In this document: in pieces, positions 13,686-20,547 of the stretch
How the letters are laid out: every line of letters begins with the position of its first letter
How positions within the stretch are numbered: the stretch's first letter is position 1
Source: Bacillota bacterium
Lineage (GTDB): Bacteria > Bacillota > Clostridia > Acetivibrionales > DSM-1351
Direction: 5' to 3'
Assembly (NCBI GenBank): GCA_023436515.1
Contig: JAEZIV010000084.1
Span: forward strand, 1 to 21,807
DNA: 21,807 nucleotides
Notes under the pieces: model-generated
What the model was told of the DNA's origin: nothing
Seen by the model: the letters and a program-made list of their open reading frames with translations, nothing else
Databases searched by the model: none
Position numbers and translations under genes: made by a program

Positions 13686-14588
13686 ATGGAAAACAAGTAC
13701 TGTATTAAAGCAATATCAATTAATCGACTAAATGACCTGGAAAAGGATGTAGAAAGTATAAAGAACAGTGACTTATATAGTGAGCTCATAGACATAATAA
13801 CAAGTAATTTTTATAGCTTCAAGCTTCCTGAAGCCCCATTTGAAATAAAATCAATAATTGTTGCTGCTATGCCAAAGCCGTTGGTGCGAGTGAAATTTAA
13901 TTATATGGACAAGTGTATATCGCTGCTACACCACACGTTTGTTGAGGTAGATAAGCAAAAAGACTTCAAGAGTGAATTAGGTGAGCTTCTTCAGTCTCAG
14001 TATAGTTTAATAGATGCACCGGCCTTACCTCAAAAGCTCCTAGCAGTGAGAAGTGGTTTGGTAAAGTATGGAAGGAATAACATAACCTATGTAAAGGAAA
14101 TGGGAAGTCTCCATGAACTAATAACCTTTTACTCTGATATGCCAGTCGAAGACAATCATTGGTACGATATTATGCAAATGGATTTTTGTAAAAACTGTGA
14201 GGTGTGCATAAACAAATGTCCCACCGCTGCTATTACCAAGGACAGGTTTTTAATTAAGGCTGAAAGGTGTTTGACCTATCTGAATGAGTTTGTATGGCCC
14301 ATGGAGAGAGATTTTCCGAGCTGGCTGGATGCGTCGGCCCATAACTGTATTCACGGATGCATTATATGCCAGACCAATTGCCCTCAAAACAGGGGCTACA
14401 TTAATGATATCGTCGGCAATGTAGAATTCACCAGGGAAGAGACCTTAATGCTGCTGGAAGGAAAATGTCTAGAGAAGCTTCCGCAAGAGCTTATACATAA
14501 ACTCAAGGAATTAAATTTGGCTGAGGATTACTTCAGCCTTATTCCAAGGAACCTAAAAGTCCTTTTTGAGAGTCAGTTGCAGACCTGA
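13686..14588 (+). CDS. Double 4Fe-4S cluster protein, QueG-like
   Basis: A 300-residue protein related to epoxyqueuosine reductase (QueG). Two cluster motifs are visible: C168-x2-C171-x2-C174-x3-C178-P, then C195 and C221, C225-x2-C228-x3-C232-P (IHGCIICQTNCPQN), the QueG-type arrangement of two 4Fe-4S sites. The N-terminal part (1-165), with SIIVAAMPKP and VRSGLVKYGRNNITYVKEMG, is equivalent to the cobalamin-binding catalytic part of QueG. It lacks the C-terminal HEAT repeats and is shorter than typical QueG (about 380 residues), so it may not be the tRNA-modifying enzyme but one of the related reductases or reductive activators. The ATG has AAAGGAGAT upstream. It is alone, with no queuosine gene nearby. 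Confidence 0.8.
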   Translation: MENKYCIKAISINRLNDLEKDVESIKNSDLYSELIDIITSNFYSFKLPEAPFEIKSIIVAAMPKPLVRVKFNYMDKCISLLHHTFVEVDKQKDFKSELGELLQSQYSLIDAPALPQKLLAVRSGLVKYGRNNITYVKEMGSLHELITFYSDMPVEDNHWYDIMQMDFCKNCEVCINKCPTAAITKDRFLIKAERCLTYLNEFVWPMERDFPSWLDASAHNCIHGCIICQTNCPQNRGYINDIVGNVEFTREETLMLLEGKCLEKLPQELIHKLKELNLAEDYFSLIPRNLKVLFESQLQT

Positions 14589-14706
14589 TTGCCAGAATTC
14601 CGCAACTTTACAGTTACAGGATTAAGATGCAAAAATACTAGCTGACCACTTAAGCTTAGAAGTCCGGTTATAAGAATAGAAAAATTAAGGAATTAGGGAG
14701 AGTTAT

Positions 14707-15252
14707 ATGTGTACATTTGAAACCGATAGACTAGTAATAAGAAGATTTAGACCTGAAGACTGGAAGGACCTTTATGAATATCTTTCCGATGAGAAGGTAG
14801 TTAAATACGAGCCCTATGATGTTTTTGATGAAGAGGCCTGTAAACTGGAGGCAGAGAATCGATCCAAGAATGGGGCATTTTGGGCTGTGAGTTTAAAAGA
14901 AAGCGGTAAGGTAATTGGTAATGTTTACTTTCAGCAGCAAGAACCTACTGACTTTATGACATGGGAAATCGGGTATGTTTTTAACTCCGGTTATTATGGT
15001 AAGGGATATGCTGCTGAAAGCTGTAGAAAACTAATTGATTACGGATTTGTAGAAAAAAATGCGCGTAGGATTATTGCAATGTGTAATCCACAGAACAGTC
15101 CGTCATGGAAACTGCTGGAGCGTCTAGGTATGAGAAGGGAAGGGCATTTACTTAAAAATATATATTTTAAAAAGGATGAGCTCGGAAATCCTATTTGGAC
15201 TGACACCTATGAGTATGCAATTCTGGCAGAGGAATGGTTGAGTAAAGCCTAA
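14707..15252 (+). CDS. GNAT acetyltransferase, RimJ/RimL type
   Basis: A 181-residue acetyltransferase. It begins ETDRLVIRRFRPEDWKDLYEYL, the hallmark start of the RimJ/RimL (Acetyltransf_3) branch, then VIGNVYFQQQ, WEIGYVFNSGYYGKGYAAES with the acetyl-CoA loop Y-G-K-G-Y-A, and NPQNSPSWKLLERLGMRREG, the conserved N-x-x-S-x-x-x-x-E-x-x-G-M-x-x-E-G block. These enzymes acetylate protein N-termini (for example ribosomal proteins) or small amines; the substrate is not known. The ATG follows TTAGGGAGA. It lies 118 bases after the QueG-like gene; the gap holds no recognisable terminator, so co-transcription is possible. It is unrelated to the acetyltransferase at 8375. Confidence 0.88.
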   Translation: MCTFETDRLVIRRFRPEDWKDLYEYLSDEKVVKYEPYDVFDEEACKLEAENRSKNGAFWAVSLKESGKVIGNVYFQQQEPTDFMTWEIGYVFNSGYYGKGYAAESCRKLIDYGFVEKNARRIIAMCNPQNSPSWKLLERLGMRREGHLLKNIYFKKDELGNPIWTDTYEYAILAEEWLSKA

Positions 15253-15329
15253 TGGTTATTTTGTGGCCGTTAGCTTGGGGTAGAATGAGTATGTAAACAT
15301 AACTGTATTAAAACATGCAATACATGAGA

Positions 15330-15373
15330 AATTATGCCTGATTTCATGCAACTCCATGAAATCAGGCATAATT
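15330..15373. terminator. Perfect 19-bp hairpin after the RimJ/RimL-type gene
   Basis: Arms 15330-15348 and 15355-15373 are exact complements (AATTATGCCTGATTTCATG) around a six-base loop. There is no long T-run, so termination is plausible but not certain. It is unusually long and perfect for this window. Confidence 0.6.
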
Positions 15374-15447
15374 GTATCAAATAGTCCGGTGATCGCTAAT
15401 ACTTGAATGTTTTAACCAAAAAATAGATCATTTTTAAAAAAAATATA

Positions 15448-15476
15448 TGGATAAATTATAAATAATAGTATATAAT
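15448..15476 (+). promoter_or_regulatory. Likely agrBD promoter
   Basis: TGGATA (15448-15453), 17-base spacer, TATAAT (15471-15476), 28 bases before agrB. The -10 is perfect and the -35 weak, which would suit an activated promoter. Confidence 0.5.
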
Positions 15477-15504
15477 GGATTAAAATGTAAATGGTGGTGA
15501 AATT

Positions 15505-16089
15505 ATGCTGGACCGAATCACAAAGCGGGTGGCAGATGAGATACTTGCCACAGTTCCAGGTATGACGGAGGAAAGAGCCGAACAGATTGATTATGGTCTA
15601 TACATGGCTATTTCTGACAGCTTAAAGCTGGCTGCAGTAATTCTTACTGCTTTGCTACTGGGGAAGATAAACTATGCTTTGGTGGCTGTACTGGTTTTTT
15701 CCATAAATAAATCCTTGTTTGGCGGTGTCCATGCAAAGTCTCAGATCGGCTGTATTTTAACCCATTTTACGCTTATATTCGGAACAATTTATCTATCAAT
15801 ATTAGTAAGTATCCCATACTTAAACTATATTTTATTCACTATTTCAGGCTTTCTCATATACTTTTATGCACCAGCTGATTTGGAGTCCAAGCCCATAATA
15901 ACCGAGAAACGGTACAAAGAGTTGAAAATTAAAGGAAGGCTTGTGTTTGCTTCCTGGTTTCTTGTTAGTTTATTCATCCCCTTGACATACTGTAATATCG
16001 TATCAATTATAACCTTTATTACCTCTGTCAATCTTACACCTCTGGTGTATAAAATAACAAAAAATCGAAAGGGTGGGGTATTAACATGA
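15505..16089 (+). CDS. agrB: AgrB, accessory gene regulator processing protease
   Basis: A 194-residue membrane cysteine protease that cuts the AgrD propeptide and forms its thiolactone. The catalytic pair is seen as H76 in FGGVHAKSQIGC and C83, matching the GG-x-H-A-...-C motif of AgrB. Hydrophobic spans occur at about 38-52, 55-70, 83-107, 108-124 and 146-180. The N-terminus (LDRITKRVADEILATVPGMT) is the usual amphipathic start. The ATG follows GGTGGTG. Its stop overlaps the agrD start (ATGA, 16086-16089), so translation is coupled. Confidence 0.93.
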   Translation: MLDRITKRVADEILATVPGMTEERAEQIDYGLYMAISDSLKLAAVILTALLLGKINYALVAVLVFSINKSLFGGVHAKSQIGCILTHFTLIFGTIYLSILVSIPYLNYILFTISGFLIYFYAPADLESKPIITEKRYKELKIKGRLVFASWFLVSLFIPLTYCNIVSIITFITSVNLTPLVYKITKNRKGGVLT

Positions 16090-16223
16090 AAAGAATGAAA
16101 TTGAAACTGCTGGTACTTACTGTATTGTCTTCGGTTGGCATTATTGCATCAACCGCGTCTGCTGGGGCTTGTTGGATATTCTCGTATTATCAGAAGGAAT
16201 TCCCCAAATCATTACTAAAATAG
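16086..16223 (+). CDS. agrD: AgrD, cyclic lactone autoinducer precursor
   Basis: A 45-residue peptide overlooked by length-limited gene finding. MKRMKLKLLVLTVLSSVGII is an amphipathic leader that docks at the membrane. It continues ASTASAGACWIFS and then the acidic/basic tail YYQKEFPKSLLK with the conserved P and LL of AgrD C-termini. The single Cys at the core, followed by aromatic and hydrophobic residues, fits a five-membered thiolactone ring C-W-I-F-S, analogous to the clostridial C-L-W-F-T ring; a six-membered C-W-I-F-S-Y ring is the alternative. The N-terminal tail of the mature signal is not predictable. It overlaps agrB by four bases and ends before the terminator at 16227. Confidence 0.88.
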   Translation: MKRMKLKLLVLTVLSSVGIIASTASAGACWIFSYYQKEFPKSLLK

Positions 16224-16226
16224 GGT

Positions 16227-16261
16227 CAAATAAAAAAAGGCGTTTAGCCTTTTTTTATTTG
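16227..16261. terminator. Shared bidirectional terminator of agrD and agrC
   Basis: A perfect 15-bp hairpin (16227-16241 with 16247-16261) with a five-base loop. The arms carry A7 and T7 tracts, so it can act in both directions. The agrC stop codon (16244-16246) lies in its loop, so the left half is outside and the right half inside agrC. Confidence 0.88.
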
Positions 16262-17599
16262 GATTTTTTGAATGAATTCCATCTTTTCTTCATTAAAGCT
16301 CATGGTATTAGTTATAGTATTGTACTTCTTAATTATTTTTTCAACGATACCAAGACCATGTCCTCTGTTATTTCCTTTTGTTGAGTAGCCATCTGCTTTA
16401 AGCTTATTAATATCAGGTATTGTTCCACAGCTGTTAGTAATATCAATATTTATGATGCCTTCGGTACCTTCGAGATAAATCTCAACCTGCTTATTTTCAC
16501 TGAGAATAGCTGCTTCAATAGCATTATCTAATAGGATACCAACGATCTCACATAGTTCTGAAATTTTTACATTTGGAATAGCGTCTATATCACCAACTGT
16601 ATTTATATTAAATGTCAGTCCGGATTTTTTTGCATAATCCATTTTCGAAGATATCAGACCAAATAAGCCGGCATTTTTTATATCAAATACTGATCTATCA
16701 AGAAAAATATCGCTTGTATTAAATAATTCATTTATATATGATGCTGCTTGACTATCTTTCCCCATTTTTATCATGGCTGAAATAACTGTCAGGTGGTTTG
16801 CCTGATCATGCTTAAATCTACGTAAATCCTGGATCATCTGGCTTAAGGATTCGTTATAAAAGGCCTGCTGCTTTTGTTCTTCAGCTTGTAGTTCGTATTT
16901 TTGAAACTTGTTAATATACCAGATCGATGAGGCCAGATATATCAATGTAGAAACAAATATACTTAAGAAAGAAATAAAGCTCAGACCCGAGATATAATGA
17001 ACACCAGTAAGTGAAATTATTACTAAAAGTGCCACAGCCAATAAGAAGCCAATTGCCTTTATATTTTTTATGTTGCGGAACAGCTTAATAAACTGTGTCA
17101 GCAGAGTAAGAAGCGTCGCAATAACATAAATCAGTATGTTAGCTACCAAGAATAAGGATGGATTTTTAGCTATTAATGTAGGTGAGGTGTCTATATCTAA
17201 CAACATAAAGAATATAGGGACTGCGGCGTTTCCCAGTCCAACTGTCATTAATATGACAAAAAAGGCTAGTATAGCCTTGGGTACTTCAACCTTTAAGATA
17301 AATATTACCAGCAAAATACTAAAGACCATTAGCAAAACCGGCTTGATAATTTGCAAATTATCGGAAATATTCAGTTTTTCCATCCATAAGGTTGATAAAG
17401 CACCGTTAAACAACCCGAATAAGCTTATGAAAGTAAGAACTCTAAATCGTGATGATATAACACTAAAATTGGTTTTGAGAAAAACTATTACTAAGAGGGC
17501 TGTTATCATTGCAAAAACTGTATTAAGCACCATTAATTGTATAAACACAAATATGTCTCCTAAAGTAAAAAAATGCATTGCCACTGGAAATGAGTCCAA
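16244..17599 (-). CDS. agrC: AgrC-type sensor histidine kinase
   Basis: A receptor kinase for the AgrD-derived peptide, about 451 residues. The N-terminal half (1-230) has about six or seven membrane spans. The cytoplasmic half has the HPK10-type phospho-acceptor block LRRFKHDQANHLTVISAMIK (His264), the N-box GILLDNAIEAA (Asn359) and the G-box RGHGLGI (412-418), a GHKL ATPase with no F-box, as in AgrC. The start is uncertain: TTG at 17599 or ATG at 17578, neither with a strong ribosome site. It is convergent to agrBD, unlike the agrBDCA order of staphylococci. No agrA lies in the window. Confidence 0.88.
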   Translation of the reverse strand: MDSFPVAMHFFTLGDIFVFIQLMVLNTVFAMITALLVIVFLKTNFSVISSRFRVLTFISLFGLFNGALSTLWMEKLNISDNLQIIKPVLLMVFSILLVIFILKVEVPKAILAFFVILMTVGLGNAAVPIFFMLLDIDTSPTLIAKNPSLFLVANILIYVIATLLTLLTQFIKLFRNIKNIKAIGFLLAVALLVIISLTGVHYISGLSFISFLSIFVSTLIYLASSIWYINKFQKYELQAEEQKQQAFYNESLSQMIQDLRRFKHDQANHLTVISAMIKMGKDSQAASYINELFNTSDIFLDRSVFDIKNAGLFGLISSKMDYAKKSGLTFNINTVGDIDAIPNVKISELCEIVGILLDNAIEAAILSENKQVEIYLEGTEGIINIDITNSCGTIPDINKLKADGYSTKGNNRGHGLGIVEKIIKKYNTITNTMSFNEEKMEFIQKIQIKKG

Positions 17600-17678
17600 C
17601 TATGCCTGAGAAATATTCAACAGGTATAATTTTGTAATACTCATGTACAATCATATAACAAATTCTCCAAAATTACAA

Positions 17679-17721
17679 TATTCGCCAAAAAAATGTTAAC
17701 TTTTACTTATATTTGCGAATA
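17679..17721. repeat. Spaced inverted repeat in the agrC / DUF2087 divergent region
   Basis: TATTCGC (17679-17685) and GCGAATA (17715-17721) are exact arms 29 bases apart, and another TATTCG half-site occurs at about 17747. The sites lie between agrC and the divergent regulator gene and may be operators for either. The function is inference. Confidence 0.4.
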
Positions 17722-17776
17722 ATGTTGGATTAGTGATATATGTAAATATTCGAAAATACAATAGTAAACAAAAATG

Positions 17777-17805
17777 TTGACAAAATTGATAAACAAATTT
17801 AAAAT
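17777..17805 (+). promoter_or_regulatory. Promoter of the DUF2087 regulator gene
   Basis: TTGACA (17777-17782), 17-base spacer, TAAAAT (17800-17805). Strong match; the start codon at 17843 is 38 bases further on. Confidence 0.75.
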
Positions 17806-17842
17806 AAGTTTATGAATGGCTAAAACGATAGGAGTTGTTTGT

Positions 17843-18616
17843 ATGTTGGAAGGAATAATTAATAATACTTATGAGGAAATAAAGAACGGGTATACCATTT
17901 GTCAAAAAACAAAGAGCTTTATTTGCAGCATCTGCGGAGAAGTCTTTGATTGTGGAGAGGTATTCCCTGTTGGCGACAGGTTTTTTACAGCTGATAAAAT
18001 GATCAGATATCATATTGGGGAAGTACATAAAGGCCAACTTAATGTATTATTATCCCTTGATAAGAAATATACCGGGGTAACCGACAATCAGAAGGAGCTT
18101 CTGGAAATGATATATACTGGTCTGTCAGATAAGGAAATAGCGAAAAATACAGGTGTGGCCCCCGTTACAATTCGACATCAAAGGTTTGTTTTTCGAGAAA
18201 AGGCAAAGCAAGCGAAAATATATCTTGCCATTTATGAATTAGCCAGCGAGGGAGCTTGTCTTAACGATGAAATGCCCAACAGAAACGAGGATGAAGTTGT
18301 TGATGTCCATAAAGGAGCTAAAATGGTTGATGAAAGATATATGGTAACCAAGGCAGAGGAGGAAAAGATTATTGAGGCTATGTTTATTTCCCAAGCTCCT
18401 CTTAAATTAAAGGTTTTTTCTAGCAAAGAAAAGAAAAAAATAGTTATTCTCAGAAGGATTGCTGAGCAGTTTGATAAAAGCAAGCGTTATTCAGAAAAGG
18501 AAGTGAATTGTATATTAAAATCCAATTATGGGGACTTTGCTACCTTGCGCCGTTACCTAATTGAGTACGGCTTTATGGAGAGGACAAATGATTGCAGGGA
18601 ATATTGGTTGAAATAA
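17843..18616 (+). CDS. HTH/DUF2087 transcriptional regulator with zinc-finger-like N-terminus
   Basis: A 257-residue protein. The ATG at 17843 follows AGGAG at eight bases; an ATG at 17816 has none. Residues about 25-65 hold C-x2-C (CSICG) followed by H-x4-H in RYHIGEVHK, a possible C2H2 zinc site. Residues about 75-125 form a LuxR-type HTH (TDNQKELLEMIYTGLSDKEI, then AKNTGVAPVTIRHQRF). The C-terminal 70 residues (LKVFSSKEKKKIVILRRIAE onward to GDFATLRRYLIEYGFMERT and EYWLK) are a DUF2087 domain. This combination is that of DUF2087 transcription factors. Divergent from agrC; a link to quorum sensing is possible but not shown. Confidence 0.8.
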   Translation: MLEGIINNTYEEIKNGYTICQKTKSFICSICGEVFDCGEVFPVGDRFFTADKMIRYHIGEVHKGQLNVLLSLDKKYTGVTDNQKELLEMIYTGLSDKEIAKNTGVAPVTIRHQRFVFREKAKQAKIYLAIYELASEGACLNDEMPNRNEDEVVDVHKGAKMVDERYMVTKAEEEKIIEAMFISQAPLKLKVFSSKEKKKIVILRRIAEQFDKSKRYSEKEVNCILKSNYGDFATLRRYLIEYGFMERTNDCREYWLK

Positions 18617-18645
18617 GTTGAAATAAGTTGATAAAAATATAGATA

Positions 18646-18674
18646 TTGAAATATAAAAAATATAAGTATATAAT
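18646..18674 (+). promoter_or_regulatory. Promoter of the M-box / corA transcript
   Basis: TTGAAA (18646-18651), 17-base spacer, TATAAT (18669-18674). Transcription would start near 18681, just before the riboswitch. A 10-base direct repeat, GTTGAAATAA, occurs about twice just upstream (18607-18626), covering the end of the preceding gene. Confidence 0.8.
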
Positions 18675-18690
18675 TATGTTAAATATGAAT

Positions 18691-18837
18691 TTCGTTAGGT
18701 GAGGTTCCTATACAGATATACGCTGCTGCCCGGAAACATCGAGAGATGCCAATGGGTCAACAGGTACTACCGAAATAAGGTTTTACTTAATGTAGCTGGA
18801 TTTTATCCTATGCTGTACAGTGCTAAAACTCAACGAG
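18691..18837 (+). ncRNA. M-box (ykoK) magnesium riboswitch
   Basis: The hallmark M-box core is present: CGTTAGGTGAGGTTCC at 18693, GCTGCTGCCCGGAAAC, GAGATGCCAATGGGTCAACA and CTACCGAAATAAGG. P1 closes between TTCGTT (18691-18696) and AACGAG (18832-18837). At high Mg2+ the compact fold forms P1 and lets the terminator at 18861-18890 form, switching off the transporter gene downstream. Low Mg2+ frees CGAGTGA (18834-18840) to pair with TCACTCG (18867-18873), an anti-terminator that would break the terminator stem. A 77-residue + frame at 18699-18932 across it is not a gene. Confidence 0.93.
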
Positions 18838-18860
18838 TGAAGGTGTTTTTTTATGCGTAT

Positions 18861-18890
18861 AAACCGTCACTCGTAGTGTCGGTTTTTTTT
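18861..18890 (+). terminator. M-box expression-platform terminator
   Basis: AAACCGTCACT (18861-18871) and AGTGTCGGTTT (18875-18885) form an 11-bp stem with one T-T mismatch and a three-base loop, followed by a run of eight T. Its left arm overlaps the anti-terminator partner. Confidence 0.88.
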
Positions 18891-18921
18891 GTGATATTAT
18901 TTGTAAAGGCAGGTGAAAGGT

Positions 18922-19014
18922 ATGGAATGTGACCCTGATAGTAGCAGCTTAAAATTTAATAATCATGTGGGTTTATTTTCTATGCCGTCATACATTAAGA
19001 AGAACACTTTTTAA
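18922..19014 (+). CDS. Possible 30-residue leader ORF before corA
   Basis: A short frame begins ATG at 18922 with a good ribosome site AGGTGAAAGG and ends TAA at 19012-19014, encoding MECDPDSSSLKFNNHV and then GLFSMPSYIKKNTF. It lies between the M-box terminator and corA, so it would be expressed only when the riboswitch is read through. It has no recognised similarity. It could be a leader peptide or simply chance; no codon-usage test was possible. Confidence 0.35.
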   Translation: MECDPDSSSLKFNNHVGLFSMPSYIKKNTF

Positions 19015-19083
19015 TAATGAATTATTGTTTATTATCTGGAAAATATACCCTATTCTATAATTTTTTTAAAGAGGGTGAACGAA

Positions 19084-20019
19084 ATGCTTGATATTTTCAA
19101 GACTGTAAACAATGAAATAGTCCGAATCGATACCTTTGAGGAAGGTTCCTGGGTAAACCTTGTGAACCCTACAGATGAAGAAATAAATCATATCAGCGGT
19201 TCATTGGGAGTCGAAATGGATTTTCTGAGAGCTGCACTGGATGAAGAGGAAAGAGCACGTATTGAGAGCGACAGCGGTCAAACACTTATTATTGTTGACA
19301 TACCAATAGTAGATAGGGAAGGCAAGATGAATGTCTATACTACTATTCCTCTTGCAATAATTCTTATAAAGCACATAATAATAACGGTATGTCTCAAGGA
19401 AGATACTATTCTTAGCGACTTCCTAAACAATAAGGTGAAAACCTTTTTAACTCAATATAAAACCAGATTTGTGCTTCAGATCCTATATAAAAATGCAACA
19501 AGGTATCTTCAATACCTGAAGCATATTGATAAAACCAGCAGCAGAATTGAACAAGAAGTATACAAATCAATGAAAAACAAGGAAGTTATACAGATGCTAA
19601 AGCTGGAGAAGAGCCTTGTTTACTTCTCCACTGCATTGAAATCAAATGAAGTTGTGCTTGAAAAGTTAATGAAATATGAGCACATAAAGAACTATCCCGA
19701 GGATACCGAGCTCCTTGAGGATGTTATCATTGAGAATAAGCAGGCCATTGAGATGGCTAATATATACAGCAGTATTCTGTCGGGAACAATGGATGCTTTT
19801 GCATCGGTAATATCCAATAACCTCAACATTGTAATGAAGTTCCTGACTTCTGTAACCATTGTTATGGCTATCCCTACGATGATCTCAAGTTTTTTTGGTA
19901 TGAACCTTGTACAACTGCCACTAGAGAAGAGCCCTATCGGCTTCTGGATAGTATTAGGCATGTCTTTGACAATCTGCAGTATCGTAGGATATTTTCTATA
20001 TAAGAAGAAGTTGTTTTAA
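19084..20019 (+). CDS. corA: CorA-family Mg2+ transporter
   Basis: A 311-residue inner-membrane channel for Mg2+ (and possibly Co2+/Ni2+). The ATG at 19084 follows GAGGGTG; a GTG at 19075 is the alternative. The N-terminal soluble domain (1-about 235) is the helical funnel, and two transmembrane helices close the protein: about 252-271 (VMKFLTSVTIVMAIPTMISS) and about 286-305 (FWIVLGMSLTICSIVGYFLY). The pore signature G-M-N (272-274) follows the first helix in FFGMNLVQLP; the family's usual loop after GMN is shortened to LVQLPLEKSP. The M-box upstream strongly supports control by Mg2+ shortage. Its transcript ends at the hairpin at 20022-20062. Confidence 0.93.
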   Translation: MLDIFKTVNNEIVRIDTFEEGSWVNLVNPTDEEINHISGSLGVEMDFLRAALDEEERARIESDSGQTLIIVDIPIVDREGKMNVYTTIPLAIILIKHIIITVCLKEDTILSDFLNNKVKTFLTQYKTRFVLQILYKNATRYLQYLKHIDKTSSRIEQEVYKSMKNKEVIQMLKLEKSLVYFSTALKSNEVVLEKLMKYEHIKNYPEDTELLEDVIIENKQAIEMANIYSSILSGTMDAFASVISNNLNIVMKFLTSVTIVMAIPTMISSFFGMNLVQLPLEKSPIGFWIVLGMSLTICSIVGYFLYKKKLF

Positions 20020-20021
20020 AT

Positions 20022-20062
20022 AAAGATAAAAAAAGTGCCCTCTAAAGGCACTTTTTATCTTT
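20022..20062. terminator. Bidirectional terminator after corA
   Basis: AAAGATAAAAAAAGTGCC pairs with GGCACTTTTTATCTTT (a bulge of two A) around a seven-base loop. It also ends the convergent repeat-protein gene, whose stop (20055-20057) lies in the right arm. Confidence 0.85.
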
Positions 20063-20279
20063 CACACAAATTTCCTGCACCGTCATAAAAGCTATCATCA
20101 GAATTTCTCAATATACCTTGGCTATCATAAAACTCTTCATCTGCTTGCCGTAAAATACCCATATAGTCAAAATAATCATCTCCGGGATCACGGATAATAC
20201 CCTCGCTATCAAGGTAGCTCTCGCCTGGTGACCTCATAACACCTCGACCATCACAGTATTTTTCCTTTTGGGAATACAA
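20055..20279 (-). CDS. Small protein of 14-residue Y-x-D-x-x-G-x-x-R repeats
   Basis: A 74-residue acidic protein made almost wholly of a 14-residue unit: YCDGRGVMRSPGES, YLDSEGIIRDPGDD, YFDYMGILRQADEE, FYDSQGILRNSDDS and a final FYDGAGNLCER. Each unit has aromatic-x-Asp-x-x-Gly-aliphatic-x-Arg. I know the type only as short repeat proteins in low-GC bacteria, with no assigned function; the pattern recalls beta-hairpin repeats such as MORN or YD. The start is probably TTG at 20279 with GAGTG nearby, as no ATG precedes the first repeat in frame; this is weak. No signal peptide or membrane span. It is convergent with corA and divergent from the oxidoreductase. Confidence 0.55.
   Translation of the reverse strand: MYSQKEKYCDGRGVMRSPGESYLDSEGIIRDPGDDYFDYMGILRQADEEFYDSQGILRNSDDSFYDGAGNLCER
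20058..20258 (-). repeat. Tandem 42-base repeats coding 14-residue units (4.8 copies)
   Basis: The DNA repeats diverge more than the encoded peptides, with Y-x-D-x-x-G and Arg kept in nearly every copy. This suggests an old, selected repeat rather than a recent expansion. Confidence 0.6.
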
Positions 20280-20435
20280 AATTCATCACTCTTTCATGAG
20301 AAATAATAATTTTATTATACCACAAGACTCAACAGGCAGAAAAGATATTTTTCCATTAAAAGTTCAGCGTAGATAGAATATTAAGATATCTAGACTTATT
20401 TAGACTTATTAGACTCCTTTATCTGAAGGCAAATC

Positions 20436-20463
20436 TTGAATACCTTTACAGGTGTGCTATAAT
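20436..20463 (+). promoter_or_regulatory. Oxidoreductase promoter with extended -10
   Basis: TTGAAT (20436-20441), 16-base spacer and TGCTATAAT (20455-20463) forming an extended -10. The start codon at 20548 is 85 bases away, so a leader of moderate length is expected. A short direct repeat TAGACTTATT (about 20394 and 20401) lies upstream. Confidence 0.65.
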
Positions 20464-20547
20464 CAAATAAAAGTTTTTTCTATAGCTATCAAATTATGTA
20501 TGAGATTTATAACATAGATAAGCGCTTTAGCGCAGAATGGAGTTTAC

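Noticed and set aside
17136..17609. 157-residue + frame
   Set aside because: Lies antisense to the membrane domain of AgrC; hydrophobic minus-strand codons often leave such open frames.
18699..18932. 77-residue + frame
   Set aside because: It runs across the M-box aptamer and its terminator; the RNA structure explains the sequence and there is no ribosome site.
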